Of a stretch of 64,000 nucleotides of DNA, positions 19,965 through 31,946 are shown in pieces. Source of the DNA: Onthophagus taurus. Lineage: Eukaryota; Arthropoda; Insecta; Coleoptera; Scarabaeidae. Numbering within the stretch: the stretch's first letter is position 1; each line of letters opens with the position of its first letter. A program made the translations under genes and the position numbers. The DNA lies in NCBI RefSeq assembly GCF_036711975.1, contig NC_091973.1:15996001-16060000 (forward strand), given 5' to 3'. Under the pieces are notes generated by a model that did no database searches, had not been told where the DNA came from, and worked only from the letters and a program-made list of their open reading frames with translations.

Positions 19965-21710
19965 ATGACAAAGTACATAATTACTTGCTTATTTAGCGTT
20001 AATCGTGATAATGCGTTTGCTAAATTTAAAAAAACAAAAAGTCCTGTTGATTTTACTTCTTATAAAGAACTTCGGAACTTTACTAATTTATCTATTCGGA
20101 GGGAAAAAAAAGCGTATCTTGAGCATATGCTGAGCACTAGGGGATGTCGGGAACTTTGGACCGGTTTTAGGGCGATGGGCATTGTTAATAGTAAACAGCG
20201 TTCTATTCCGGACTTTTTAGCGAGTGTTGATGCTATTAACGACTACTTCCAAACTTCTCAAATAGTTGCTACGGGTGATATGGACACTATTAATTATTAT
20301 AACTTAAACATAGTACCTGGTGTTACTGAGAAGCTGACATTAACGCTTGCAACTAAAGAAGAGATTTATGACGTACTACTCAATCTCAAATCAAATGCTA
20401 TTGGTACTGATGGTATTGGTATAAAGATGTTGTTGCTGTGTTGCCCGTTGATTTTGCCTTATATTTGTCATATAATTAACTATTGCATTCAGGGCTCTGT
20501 GTTTCCTGACTGTTGGAAAACTGCTCTGATTACGCCAATTCCAAAATCTAGCAATCCCAGCCAATTAAAAGATTTGAGACCGATTAGTATTTTGCCGGTT
20601 ATATCTAAAATTCTGGAAAAAATTATTGCTGACAGGTTGCGAGAGCACTTAGATAAGTTCAATATTCTACCTATGCGGCAATCTGGCTTTCGTAAAGGAT
20701 ACAGCTGTACTGCTGCCCTATTGGATGTGACCGACGACATTGTTCGTGAGATTGATCAGAAAAATGTCACTATTTTAATTTTACTGGATTATTCAAAGGC
20801 TTTTGATACCGTTCATCATAAAACTCTTTTATCTATGCTTCATTACATTGGACTTTCTGATGATTCCATTTTGTTTTTCTGTAACTATTTAACTGGTCGT
20901 AAGCAAATGGTAGCTCTAAATGGCAACTTCTCTACTGAATGTGCTGTATCGTGCGGAGTTCCTCAGGGATCAGTTCTTGGTCCAATTCTCTATTTAATTT
21001 ACACTTGCAATTTATATAATGTACTGAGAAGTTGTAAGGCTCACATGTATGCTGACGATACGCAACTTTACTATTCTTTTAACATCAATGATCTTGCTGA
21101 TGCACAAAATTGTATAAATTCTGATTTGACAAGATTGGTTGAGGAATCTTCAAAACTTTGCCTTCAATTAAACCCGGATAAATCGTCGGTTATGGTCTTT
21201 GGGGGGCGGCGAGCCGTTGGGGAAGTCAAGGCATCTGTGGATCTAAAATTAAATGGCGTTAAGCTAAATATTACTGATGAGTCGCGAAACCTGGGAATCA
21301 CTATTGATTCTACTCTTAGATTTCGTAAACATGTCGCTTCTCTTCTCCAGCGTGCTTATGCCACGTTGAAGCTACTATATGGCAATAGACAACTGCTTAA
21401 TCAGCGTCTGAGAGTGCAGCTTTGTGATGCACTGGTGTTAAGCATTTTTAATTATGGGGATGTTCTGTATGACTCCTGTTTAGATGTTGCCGAGTCGTTG
21501 CGTGTTCAACGTGCGCAAAATGCATGCTTACGCTTTATATTTGGCATTCGAAAGCGAGAAAAAATATCCCATACCTTAAACTGGGTTGGGTGGTTAAATA
21601 TGTCTCGGCGTCGTAAATTGCACTCTGCTTGTTTTTATCGAAGAATTATTTTCAATCAAAAGCCTCCCTACTTGTTAAATAAATTGAGATACCGCTCTGA
21701 CGTGATTTAA
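19965..21710 (+). CDS. Non-LTR reverse transcriptase, ORF2 C-terminal part
   Basis: This 581-aa uninterrupted frame holds the linker before RT (YKELRNFTNLSIRREKK), then RT blocks LKDLRPISILPVISKILE, SGFRKGYSC, LLDYSKAFDTVHH, GVPQGSVLGPILYLIY and the catalytic HMYADDTQLYYS, followed by a thumb/C-terminal region. The first codons come from flanking DNA; element coding probably starts near 19990. No apurinic endonuclease domain precedes it. The family is best described as Jockey/CR1-like from motif style alone. The frame is intact, suggesting a fairly recent insertion, but the truncated copy cannot be autonomous. Confidence 0.8.
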   Translation: MTKYIITCLFSVNRDNAFAKFKKTKSPVDFTSYKELRNFTNLSIRREKKAYLEHMLSTRGCRELWTGFRAMGIVNSKQRSIPDFLASVDAINDYFQTSQIVATGDMDTINYYNLNIVPGVTEKLTLTLATKEEIYDVLLNLKSNAIGTDGIGIKMLLLCCPLILPYICHIINYCIQGSVFPDCWKTALITPIPKSSNPSQLKDLRPISILPVISKILEKIIADRLREHLDKFNILPMRQSGFRKGYSCTAALLDVTDDIVREIDQKNVTILILLDYSKAFDTVHHKTLLSMLHYIGLSDDSILFFCNYLTGRKQMVALNGNFSTECAVSCGVPQGSVLGPILYLIYTCNLYNVLRSCKAHMYADDTQLYYSFNINDLADAQNCINSDLTRLVEESSKLCLQLNPDKSSVMVFGGRRAVGEVKASVDLKLNGVKLNITDESRNLGITIDSTLRFRKHVASLLQRAYATLKLLYGNRQLLNQRLRVQLCDALVLSIFNYGDVLYDSCLDVAESLRVQRAQNACLRFIFGIRKREKISHTLNWVGWLNMSRRRKLHSACFYRRIIFNQKPPYLLNKLRYRSDVI

Positions 21711-22145
21711 GATAAACAAGCTTTTGCTTGACGGGATATATATATAGTATGTATAAAACTATCCCTTCTTTCTTATTCTTCCTCTTCTATTTATTTTTCT
21801 TTTTCTTCTTTTTCTATTTCTCTTTTTTTTTTCTCTTCTCTATTTTTTTTTCGGCTCCTGCCTTTATTCTTCTTTTACTTTTACTTCTTTCTTACCTTAT
21901 TGTGTTGCTGCATGATCGGATTCTGTTTATATATATTTTCTATATTGATCAAGGGACCAATGAAAAACAATAACACCTGAGTCCATCAGGTGCATTGACT
22001 CGGTTTCCTTTGGTAAACCGCTTATTATTTATGATTTAGTACTGCATTTTTTTTTTACTTTTTTTTTACCTGATATTTTCTTTTGTAATTGTAAATTGTA
22101 CTCTTTTTTTTTGGTTTCACCAATAAATATATTATTATTATTATT
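19965..22145 (+). mobile_element. 5'-truncated non-LTR retrotransposon (Jockey/CR1-like)
   Basis: A long RT-containing ORF is followed by a pyrimidine-rich 3' UTR (21760-21905) and a short ATT/ATTA repeat tail ending near 22145. The endonuclease domain is absent, consistent with 5' truncation during target-primed reverse transcription. I could not define the target duplication. Confidence 0.8.
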
Positions 22146-23056
22146 AATACAGATTCTTGCTAATGCGCGCCTATGGATTACCATGACAACGCTGCAGACC
22201 AGTGAACTCGGGACCTTGGCTATGCGTCGCTCGTTAATAACGCAACATTCATGAACTGGTCGACTGGACTTAGGTACCGAAGAATCCGAGCTCTACTTAT
22301 CACAGTTTACTTCTATGTGTAAGATCTCCATTAAAGTCCAACCTGCAACATTATAGTATTTATGTGTTAATCTTATCTCTAAATGAATTGTATCAATCTA
22401 AATGAACATTAACTGGATAAGAATGAATGAAAATATGGCAGAAGTAACTATATACAGGGTGATTCGGGAGGAAATGGAAATATTTTATTTTAGGACATGT
22501 CCAGGAAACAAAAATAAGCAAAATAAGGCTATATATTCAAGTCCAATTTTCATTTGTTTCATATTTTGAACAATAGTAATTTAAAAAGTGAAGGAAAATG
22601 TATTACTAAACTAACAAACCAAAACAAAAATAAATAAATAAACAAGTAGCATTAATTCACGTAAAATTTTCGAAAACTCCAGCAGTAGCGCATCTCTTGT
22701 GTCCACTTTCATAGCATAAACTAACGAATCATCTCAATTTTTCAAAGCTATATTTCGGCGGGAGTTTTAAAACCAGAGAGGATTTTAAGTTAACTGTAGT
22801 TACGAATTTTATTCCGTATTTATTTAAAAAATATTTCGTCCCCTTAATACTACAACTAGGTAACTTAAAATTATTTAATTTTCAGAGGAATTTTTAATTT
22901 GCTATTAAAAAAAAAGTGGTGTAATAAAGCAAATTTATTATTTTTAATATGTAACAACAAGCTTTAATAATCTAAGTCCTCCTAACATTATTAAATATTT
23001 ATTTTTTGTTGCAACCTTTTTTTTCCGTTTAACAAAAGATATCTAGCTTTAGCAGT
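22146..23056. other. Gap, no supported gene
   Basis: AT-rich sequence with short frames only. ACAGGGTGATTCGGG near 22455 resembles termini often seen in insect DNA transposons, but no partner end was found. Confidence 0.4.
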
Positions 23057-24442
23057 TAACCCTAGGATACTTAACCAATAAAATATATCATGTATCGTCA
23101 TTTACATAATCCGGGCTTCTGAGACCCGTTATATAAAATCACGTGTAGTCAGAACAGAAACAAAGTTATTGAAGTAAAACTTTATTTATTTATACATATG
23201 TACGTTACAAACGTGAGGTTAAATATGAAAGTGAACATTATTGTTAAAAACACATTACTGTTTATTGTTTTTAGGGATTAGGGAAGCATTTAGTGCACAT
23301 TCTAATACTATGCTCATTACAAATATTATTTTTACAAGTAATACATATCATTGTGCTTTTACGATCAATACTTGCGGGACATACTGAGCATCTTTTTCTC
23401 TTAATTGTTGCACTTGTGTGATCGATTTTTATGTGGAGGTTCTCCGACCAACATAAACTAAACCACCCAAAGCATAACCAGACGTAGATTCACACATCCA
23501 AAATATTTTAAGTTCATATTTTGCCGGTTTACTTGGCATATATTGAACGAATGTGCATCTACCTCTAAACCCAACGAGTTGTTCATCAATAGTTACATTA
23601 GTATCAGGTATAACACACCTGACACCATTGCTAACTTATCGGTTTCCAAACGCGCATTCCGGGTTCTCTTGTCGTCAAATCTGACGAATCTTCGTATTTC
23701 TTCAAAACGAAATATGGACATTGTGGCTCGATATACAGGATTGGCAAATTCATCACAAAATAATTCTCTGGCAGGAACATCCCAGGTTCTGTCAACTCCC
23801 GCATGAATAAGTAAACCACAGAATGCAAGAAATTCATCAACAGTTACATCTTTACACGGTTTTTCTATTGCTCCATAAACACGTTTGCCCTCTAAATTAG
23901 TACAGTTCACAATTTCTTGTACAATAACTGGAGTTACAAATAACTGAAATGCTTCTTTTGGTGTTGCAGCCATATGTTTCCTTGCTAGTCCTGGCGCACG
24001 CCGAATAATGTTGTGTGGTTGCATTTTATTTTTTGCTGGAGGTTCGAAACTCCATACCAGACCACTTGGAGCAATGTAACCGCTCGTTGAAGGCTTACCA
24101 ATATCATCAACATCATCCTCTGAATTATCGTCACCATGATCAGAACTGGATCCAGAATACTCGTCAGGAACCAATTCGAAATTTCTATCTTCTGTGTCAT
24201 CATTTTCTGCTTCTGACACATCACTTTCTTCAAAAGGCAGATCATAACATTCAGCTGCCCACTGCACCAATATTTCTTCATAACCGGGGTCACCAAATCT
24301 CACGCTTTTCACATTCCTTTTTGACGCCATTATCATATGATAAAGACGTGTTTAGAGCATATCTAAATGCTCAAGCCGATTAAAATTATTTTAAGAAAAT
24401 TATGAGTAACTAAAATCTCGGCGTTATGCATCCTAGGGTTAA
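23057..24442 (-). mobile_element. Internally deleted piggyBac element with TTAA duplication
   Basis: TTAA lies at 23057-23060 and 24439-24442. Inside are inverted ends CCCTAGGAT on both sides. The 1.38-kb body encodes the N-terminus and the Cys-rich C-terminus of a piggyBac transposase, with the central region missing. Confidence 0.9.
23278..24330 (-). pseudogene. piggyBac transposase, central domain deleted
   Basis: ATG at 24328-24330 (MASKRN) begins about 245 residues of piggyBac N-terminus: an acidic region (SEAENDDTEDRN), then WSFEPPAKN, AFQLFVTPVIVQEIV and FLAFCGLLIHAGV. A frameshift follows near 23600. Further along come LVGFRGRCTFVQYMPSKP and KYELKIFW, the start of the catalytic region. 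The sequence then jumps to the C-terminal cross-brace zinc motif (KRCSVCPASIDRK, CKNNICNEHS, CTKCFPNP) ending at TAA 23278-23280. The second and third catalytic Asp regions are gone. The copy is non-autonomous. Confidence 0.85.
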
Positions 24443-24829
24443 ACGCCAAGAATTAGAAACATATATCAAATTAAATATTAAAAGATTCACAATATACTAT
24501 GGTGATAATTATTTATTTTTTCGTCTAAATCGGTTTCAGGCCCTGCCCTTCCTCAGTAGTTAGAACCCTACAAACGTACAAATCTTTTTTAGGTATATGT
24601 TGTAGTAAATCAAACAGAATACAATAAACTAAATGAATAGCATGAATAAAAGACAACTTACGTCAGGTTAAAATCGTAAAAACAAACATTGAAACTTTAT
24701 AAACTTTAAGGAAATGTTCAGCGACAACCGTTCATTGTAGCATTGGTGGTAAAATTGTAAACAGGTTAATAACTGAGGTTAGGAATGTTCACTAAGTGGG
24801 TAAAGTAGAATACTACGTGAAACTAGATT

Positions 24830-25345
24830 GACAATTGATCCGACTTATAACTAAATTCAAATTATATAATGTAAATTATAAACGATAAACGGTTATTACA
24901 GGAGCAATTCTCTTAAGAAAACAACATATAACAAATCCATCAATATCAATATAATAATAATGGCAACTTAACAAAACTAGTTTTTTGTGGGGACATTTGG
25001 CATGGGGTGGAAGTGGTGCAAAATTGAGCCGCCTCCAAGCTCAATCTTTTCGTCCACTTGCACATTATTATGTAAAAACTACAAGAATCTAGATCGCTAA
25101 TCAAACCGACTTAAAAACCAAACTCAAAATTGTGAATTAAAATTACAAAAGATGAAAATAATATTACAGGACTAACTCTCCCTCGAAAGCAAATAAAACA
25201 ATTCAAAGAACTTTTCAGTCAAAAAAAAAGAGCAAAGGCAACTTAGCAAATTATTTCTTGTGGGGACATTTGGGGCATGGGGAGCAAGGGGTGCAAAATT
25301 GAGTCGCCTCCAAGCTCAATTTTCTCGTCCACTTACACATTGTTT
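24830..25345. repeat. Two diverged direct repeats, about 265 bp each
   Basis: Copies at about 24830-25065 and 25093-25340 share TGTGGGGACATTTGG, GTGCAAAATTGAG, CGCCTCCAAGCTCAAT and CGTCCACTT in the same order. The unit resembles a tandemly duplicated transposon end or promoter segment; function is unknown. Confidence 0.7.
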
Positions 25346-25516
25346 AATTTTAATTTTAATTTTTGATCTTTATTTTCGGGAAACGATCCTTCAGACACTG
25401 ATATAACAGTGTTGAATTGGGAACCACTTGTTCATTTAGGCTGACAATATTTTGGTTGTTTTTAATAAACCGGTTAATTTCGTATGTTTCCAGCAATTCC
25501 ATCAGATTGCTCTTTT

Positions 25517-25925
25517 TCAAATGGTGAAGTAGCTGTACATTTTATTTCCTTCACTCTCGCAATTAGGTGTTCCGTGATCCCTCTCCTCCCACAACTTCTC
25601 CCTATCCACCTTATCAAAAGCCGCCTTCAAATCTATAAACAGGGCGTACAATTTCCCTCCCTTCTTATCCAGCTCTCTATCTGCCAGATGCTTCAACACG
25701 TATACGTTGTCGATTGCTTCCCTTCCCTTCCGAAAGCCTGCCTGCCCATCCGGCAAAATTCCCCCCAATTCTATCTCCTCCTCCAGTTTTCCAGCAGTAT
25801 CTTCGTGTATACCTTGTATGCCGAGTCTAGTAGGTTAATTCCCCTGTAGCTCTCTACCCTTCCCTTATTACCTTTTTTATATACTGCGCAAATTACCCCC
25901 ACTTTCCAACGCCACCTTATTATTA
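25517..25925 (-). pseudogene. Non-LTR reverse transcriptase fragment
   Basis: Minus-strand frames read VGVICAVYKKGNKGRVESYRG, then after a frameshift DGQAGFRKGREAIDNVYVL and FIDLKAAFDKVDREKLWEE, which are RT blocks of a different non-LTR family from the 20 kb element (RTE/R1-like style). The fragment stops at the left edge of the LTR-like repeat (25911), so it is the target into which that repeat inserted, or it was joined by deletion. Confidence 0.7.
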
Positions 25926-27873
25926 GAGAGTTAAGGAACTTTTCTCGCCTCCAAATAGCTTTTTGAAGTTACAGTCGGAGAATCCAGGTTTTCGGTAAGG
26001 GAATGAAAACAACAAAATTCGGGAAACAAACAATCATAAATTTTATTAACAATAAAATAATCGAAGCAGAAGAGCGATTTATTAACTTTAACACGGTCGG
26101 AGAATGGGGACGGTGGGAATAAATTGACAAGACTTTGATTTTAAAATAAATAAACATAAATGAAACAAACGAAATGAGGCGGAGATATAGAATACACCTG
26201 GAAACCTTCCTAAGGTGTAAAGGAATGGAATGCTCGAAAACCTTCCATGAGTATTAAGGTTGGGACAAAAATGTGCAAAAATTAATGAAAGTTAACAACA
26301 AAATAAAATCAAAGTCTATCAAAATAAATCGGGCTTACGGTAAATTTGAAATACCCGTATTTATTTATTTTCGGAAACTAATTTCAATGAAGATTATTGT
26401 CGAAGACAGTCGTAGAACTGATGAAGAACTGTTTCAGAACTGTTAAAAATCAGAATTTTGGCCGGCTATTTATACCATTTTAGGGCGAAAACTGGATTTT
26501 TCCGCGTGGGGGATCCTATCAGTACAAGTTGTCAAAGACTAATTTACAATGCGCTGCGCTAATTAATAAAAATAGCAAAAGTCTGACGGCGATATCGGAT
26601 GCGGGACACAAAATTACATAATTACAATCTTTGAACGGATAAAATCGGTTAAGAAACGGCGGAGTAATTAACAATTAATCAACAATAATTAACGGAAAAA
26701 TTTATAACACAAATCAAAAGATACCCTTACTTATACGGAAAATCACAAAAATATTATTAACAAAACCGGCCACTGCTTACGGCACTTATATTCACAAACG
26801 TTTTCCCGACCACGTGTTTCACGTTAAAACCAATTAATCGGTATTAATTTACGCGCACCTTAACACAAAACAATTCCAGCAGTTGGGCGATGTTCGGGGC
26901 GATCCTACATGGGCAATATTTTTTATGGATGACCATCAGAAACGGAGTAATTTAATATAGAAATTTTTGTTTTACCGAGATTCAAATTTTTTAGTCGTAT
27001 ATATAAAACACCTCTTCTCAGTGGTAATTTGTTTTATTTTTTATAAAATTAAAACAATATTTCTTCGACGTTTCGAGCTTTATAATGCTCATTATCAAGA
27101 AATTATTGCGCAATCTTACATTGTAAATTTTATTCTAATGATATCACGTGTCGCTGACTGCAAAATTATCGATTCCATCGATAATAATTATAATGAGCAT
27201 TATAAAGCTCGAAACGTCGAAGGAGTAATTTAATTAATTATGATGCGGGATGATTTGCGGTTAATAATCGTGTATTATAAACAAGCGGATCATCTTTAAA
27301 ATCATTCAACGGTTATTTCATGATGTTTGTAAATGTTTGAAATCGGTTTGATCGGTCTACGATTACTAATTCCGCATCATAAAAAATACTCGCTGTACGG
27401 CTGCTAAAACTTCCTCGGGACGGTCGGCTGGACTGATAGGAACATGTTGCTTGTCGTATCTTGTTTGAAAATTTGTTAATTTCGGAATTATTTAATTATT
27501 TGATAATAATTTTTCGGTGAGCACATGTTTTCGTGATTCAGCAATTTTATTAATTACTTTCATTTATTGATGATTCGGTCAGGGAACGCTGTTGGAATTT
27601 AAGGTAACGGTTTCGAAATGGAAAACGAAGAAAATCAAAGTTTTATTAAGAAAATTATCAAAATTAATAAAATGTGAACTGGGTTGCATAAACGGGCGGT
27701 GATAAGATATCTTTTCGGAATTTCTACAAATCGGGTGTAAAACTGTAACGTATCGAGGTAGTGTGGGAAGTAGGCTCGTATATATTTAATTTTCGGTAAT
27801 TTTTCCGAAAATTAAAAATAAGAATAATATTTTTCAAAAACCGAAAATCCCGAAACTTAAAATTTCGTTACAC
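25911..27873 (-). repeat. Long LTR-like repeat, left copy
   Basis: About 1.7 kb, excluding a nested insertion at 26955-27221, is closely similar in order and sequence to 35031-36500. On the minus strand it would begin TGTAACGAAATTTT next to a purine tract AAAAGGGGG (near 27878), as a 3' LTR should, and it ends near AATAAGGTGGCG at 25911. It flanks the decayed Gypsy genes on their 3' side. The exact ends are uncertain. Confidence 0.65.
26955..27221. mobile_element. Short insertion with 11-bp duplication and inverted GTTTCGAGC motifs
   Basis: GGAGTAATTTA occurs at 26944-26954 and 27222-27232. The other LTR-like copy has the site only once (near 36060), which proves the insertion. The 267-bp insert carries TTCGACGTTTCGAGC near 27063 and its inverted copy near 27207, each beside an ATAATGCTCATTAT-type palindrome. 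The motif resembles a hammerhead-like core (see findings). No coding capacity. Confidence 0.65.
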
Positions 27874-28150
27874 ACCCCCTTTTATTCTGTAAAAAAAAAC
27901 GTAAGCTTTTTTTTTCTTTAACGCTGTAACTTAGTGAATCTAACTGTCTGGCGGTACGGTCACACTTCAAAGAAAATAATAAATTCTTGGAAATGAAAAA
28001 GATAAAATAATGAATCATTCGGTTATTAAAATAAATAAAACAAAATTCGGGGAATAAAAAATAAAAATAGAAAAAAAGAACGGAGAAAAAAAATGAATGC
28101 GGTTATCTAAACCGAAAGAAAAATTAAAAGAAAATAAAAATCACAGACGA
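27874..28150. other. AT-rich 3' internal segment of the decayed Gypsy element
   Basis: No gene seen. The sequence lies between the LTR-like repeat and the repeat-containing ORF, and begins with the purine tract read on the minus strand. Confidence 0.35.
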
Positions 28151-28600
28151 CTATGTCCCAAAAAAAAGTCGGTATCCTCCATATATCCTTGCAGGAGCTG
28201 CAATATGTACATTTGCACCACCGGGACATCGTGCCCGTCTTCCCACATCTTGAGCAGAAGAGAATCGGTTCGAACTGGCAGTTTTGCCAGAGATGTTCTT
28301 TGTTGTCGGTTCGCCAGAGATGTTCTTTGTTGTCGGTTCGCCAGAGATGTTCTCTGTTGTCGGTTCGCCAGAGATGTTCTTTGTTGTCGGTTCGCCAGAG
28401 ATGTTCTCTGTTGTCGGTTCGCCAGAGATGTTCGTTGTTGTCGGTTCGCCAGAGATGTTCTCTGTTGTCGGGGGAAACGGATGAGTCGGATCGATAGCAC
28501 TGTCATTTTCCTCGAAATTAAAGTCATCCCAGGACCCTAATGACACGATGTCTATGTCCATATCTGACATGTTCTGTAGAAGAGAAAAGTTATTACTCAT
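28151..28600 (-). CDS. Repeat-containing ORF at the 3' end of the Gypsy element
   Basis: ATG at 28598-28600 opens a frame reading MSDMDIDIVSLGSWDDF (acidic), then about seven tandem 9-residue units of the form TTENISGEP, then a basic tail. It is in the position where Gypsy elements may carry a third ORF, downstream of integrase. There is no signal peptide or membrane segment, so an envelope is unlikely even though each unit carries an N-I-S sequon. I do not recognise a family. Unit variation (E/K/T at one position) maintains the frame. Confidence 0.35.
   Translation of the reverse strand: MSNNFSLLQNMSDMDIDIVSLGSWDDFNFEENDSAIDPTHPFPPTTENISGEPTTTNISGEPTTENISGEPTTKNISGEPTTENISGEPTTKNISGEPTTKNISGKTASSNRFSSAQDVGRRARCPGGANVHIAAPARIYGGYRLFFGT
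28286..28475. repeat. 27-bp minisatellite, about 7 units
   Basis: The unit TTCGCCAGAGATGTTCT plus TTGTTGTCGG is repeated head to tail with single-base variants. The 27-bp period preserves the minus-strand reading frame. Confidence 0.92.
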
Positions 28601-28959
28601 AATTTCAAGGCAAATTAATTTTATAGGGAAGACTGGCGGTGGATAACAGCACAACACAACGGATTATATTACGGTAATTAACGGGGAACGGTGGCTCTGA
28701 CGGTTCGGCCATTCCGGGCTGTGAGGAGCTGCCGAATTCTTCGTGTCTTCCCCTCCGCTCTGAACCTTTTTAATGCGTTGGCATAGGCGGGAGTCAATGG
28801 TTCGCCGCTAAGGATCGCCTCCGCCAAATCCGCATCGGTTATCGGGGTTCTTCGGGTTTCGGTTCGGTGTCGGTTTTGTCAGAGGGAGAAGCGGTTTGAG
28901 AATCCAGATCGGTGAGAGATGTTGACGGAGAGGGCCTGTGTTGCTTAGATTTAACCTTG

Positions 28960-31295
28960 AAGTTAATATTTTACAAGGCAACAGCACCGTCTTCCTCTTC
29001 TTGGCCTCGATCTCTTTTTTTTAATTCTCTTGCCACCTCTTTGGCCCTCTGTTCCCGCTGGCTTTCCCAACTCCTCTGCCTCGCCCGGTCGATGGTTGGA
29101 TTTATCGCAAATTCCGGCTCGCCTTTCGGTCGTTGTACCCTTTTCGGTATCTAGAGTACGGTAAATATTCGGTTTTAGATCTTTGACATGGACTCGGTAG
29201 GATCTGTTTCCACGGACATTTTGGACTTCATATACAATGGGTGATAGGATACGAGACACCACATAGGGACAGGAGTATTTCGGAGCTAGTTTCGCCGCAA
29301 AACCTTTCTATTGGGATGAGAGTTGATGTTCTCTCTTCATTACTAGTTTTAATTACGCTTCATTACTCGTTTTAATTTCGGTCACCTTCGGAGGTTATAA
29401 TGATGGCTTTGTTCGTTAAATCCTCGGGCTATCCTCATGTCTCATGTCTTCATTTTCCAATTCCTTTGACTCTGGTTCATTTATCCGGTAAACACCTTTC
29501 GGGACTTCTAATTCTCTTCCGAAGTTTAAAAATGCTGGGGAATATCCGGTAGTGTCATGTTTTGCGGTATTGATTGCGAAGACCAAATCGGATAAAAATT
29601 CATCCCATAATTTGTGATTCTCTTCACAAAATTTAGCAATCATGGTTTTAATCGTTCGGTTGGTCCGTTCAACGGGATTTGTATGCGGAGTATACGCTGG
29701 AGTCGGAGGGTGATGAATTCCAAGATCATCCAATAACTCTTGAAATGGCTGTCCGGTGAATTGTGTTCCATTATCGGTTATAACGGTCTTTGGACATCCA
29801 AACTTTGTTATTACGGTTTCATACAGTGCTTTGGACACTGCCTTTGCTGTGGCGCTTCGTAGAGGTCGGCACTCTACCCACTTGGTAAAACGATCTAGGA
29901 AGACTACTAGATAGCAATTTCCCTTTTTTGATCGCGGTAACGGGCCTACTCAATCGGTGCTTACTATTTCCCATGGACAGTTATTTGGGTACGGTTGCAT
30001 TTTTCCCGGCTTCTGTTGTTGTGACGTCTTATATCGTTGACACGACTTACAACTTCTAACATATTTTGCGATGTCTCGGAAAATTCCCGTCCAGTAATAT
30101 CGTTGGGCGATCTTAGTAGCCGTCTTAGCAATTCCCAGATGTCCTGCCGTCGGTGAATCGTGATTTTCCTTAAGAATCTGGTGTCGTAATGATTTCGGAG
30201 GACAAAGTTTCCACGGATCGGTCATCTCCATCTCATTAAAGTGTAGTGTATCCCTAAAATGTCGGTAGAGTCTCCCGTTTTTAATGTAATAGTCCGGATA
30301 CAATTTTGGATTTTTCTCAACTTTGGATTTCTTCCTTGAGTACCATTTACAGTTTTCAGCCTCTTCGGTGTTAATGATTGCTGAGTCGGTGGTTAACGGA
30401 GCTCGGAATAATGCATCAACAATTTTATTTAATACTCCCTTTCGGTATTTGACATCAAAGTCAAATTGTTGCAGGTACATACATAGCCCATCTAGCTATT
30501 CTTCCTGACGGACTTTTTATCGAATGTAACCATCTGAGGGATTGATGGTCTGTTATTACGGTAAATTTATATCCTTCAAGATACGGTCTCATTTTCTCTA
30601 TACCCCAGACTATGGCTAAACATTCTTTTTCTGTTACGGAGTATGATTGTTCGGTTTCGTTTAAAGAGCGGCTGGCATAGGCAATCCCAGAACAATTATG
30701 TCGTCTAAATAGGCGAAACAAAACGGTGACCTATGATCCGCTCCATTAAACGTTGGAAAGTAGCTGGAGCGGCGTGGAGTCCAAACGGCATTACTCGGAA
30801 TTGATACAGTCCTCTTCCTGGTACAGTGAATGCGGTAATTGGTCGGCTTTGGGGTGTTAATGCCACCTGCCAGTATCCTTGTTTCAGGTCGATACAGGAG
30901 ATGTATTTTGCGTAGCGGAGTTTATCGGGTATGGCATTAATGAACGGCAACGGGTATGCGTCTTTCCTGGTAATGGAATTAACTTTTCGGAAATCCACGC
31001 AGAATCGGAATTTACCATCTTTCTTTCGGACCATAACGATCGGTGAACGCCATGGGCTTTTAGATGGTTCGATGATGTTTTCGTTCAACATCTCGTCGAC
31101 TTCGGTATTAATTGCTTCCTGTATATACGGATTCTGCGGACGATATCGTTGTTTAATCGGTTCAGGGTCCAACAATTTGATTTCGTGTTGAATCAACGGG
31201 GTTACTCCTTGAATATCCTGGAATCTTGGTAATTGATCCTGTAGGAATTTACTTAAAACGCGGTCTTCATCTCTAGTTAATTCGGATGATGGCAA
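28960..31295 (-). pseudogene. Gypsy pol (RT, RNase H, integrase), broken
   Basis: Reading leftwards from 31295: reverse transcriptase (VDFRKVNSITRKDAYPLP, FRVMPFGLHAAPATFQRLM) breaks before the YxDD box near 30705. RNase H follows ([32 protein letters not shown]). Then comes the integrase HHCC region (HLGIAKTATKIAQRYYW, CKSCQRYK), the catalytic core at 29416-29838 (TVITDNGTQFTGQPF, PVERTNRTIK) and a C-terminal GPY/F-like piece (KYSCPYVVSRILSPIVYEV) near 29230-29300. Frame changes and stops near 29950, 30480 and 30710 disable it. The segment holding the RT catalytic aspartates appears deleted. Confidence 0.85.
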
Positions 31296-31397
31296 TATCT
31301 TGCAAATATTTCCAATTGGGCTACATTCGGATTCTAAAAGAGAAAATTGTCGGTTCTGGATGGTATGGGTGAATTGATTGTAATTAAGACATAATTT

Positions 31398-31946
31398 CTA
31401 TCTTCGTATTAAATCCATTCCGATAATCATATCGGTGGTTAAGTTCGGCAGATACGGTACCACGGCGGTACATTTCACTTCAGCTATATCCATCTTGAGT
31501 CGGCATGCGAATGGGATTTCGGTAGTAGCTCCATTTGCTAAACGAGCGGATGGGACGGGTGATTGTACTGGAGATAACTTTTTGTTTTGGAATCTACGAT
31601 TAACCGCATTACCAACATACGAATAAACTGATCCGGTATCAATCAATGCGGAAAAATCTTTTCCCAAAATTCTCACTTTAACGTGCGGTCGCACATCAGG
31701 TGATGTTGAAAATATCGGTGAAGTCGCGGATCGGTTACAAGGACAGTTTCTGGATAGAACTGCTTGTTTCTTGCATCTGGAACAGAATAATTTCGGTTGT
31801 CCAGTGCATTGATGACGGTAATGACCAGTCTCCCCGCATCTCCAGCATAAGGGGTTGTCATTTCTCGGTGGTGTGGTCTTTGGGATGGTACCGGTAGCGT
31901 TTTGTCGATTGTCGGTGTTATTTTGTTTTGGTATTCCCAAAACCAC
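31398..31946 (-). pseudogene. Gypsy Gag zinc knuckle and aspartic protease
   Basis: The frame shows CCHC zinc knuckle CWRCGETGHYRHQC, a second Cys cluster (CSRCKKQAVLSRNC) and an aspartic protease start (DFSALIDTGSVYSYV), continuing to DMIIGMDLI. The N-terminal Gag capsid region expected upstream is missing: at about 31957 the sequence passes directly into a block shared with 39103-39335. A one-frame link to the RT at 31295 is lost. Confidence 0.75.

Noticed and set aside
21728..21973. Phe/Leu-rich frame suggesting a membrane protein
   Set aside because: It is a translation of the pyrimidine-rich 3' UTR of the non-LTR retrotransposon.
25484..25849. 121-aa plus-strand frame
   Set aside because: It is antisense to the reverse transcriptase fragment on the minus strand.
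28286..28475. Regular repeats that might be a CRISPR array
   Set aside because: The 27-bp units are contiguous with no unique spacers and are in a eukaryotic Gypsy element; this is a minisatellite.
28097..28540. Plus-strand frames with repeated FARDVLCCR or MFFVVGSPE units
   Set aside because: These are antisense and shifted readings of the same 27-bp repeat; the minus-strand frame fits the element's orientation better.
28151..28600. Envelope gene for the Gypsy element
   Set aside because: N-I-S sequons are present, but there is no signal peptide, furin-type site or membrane segment.
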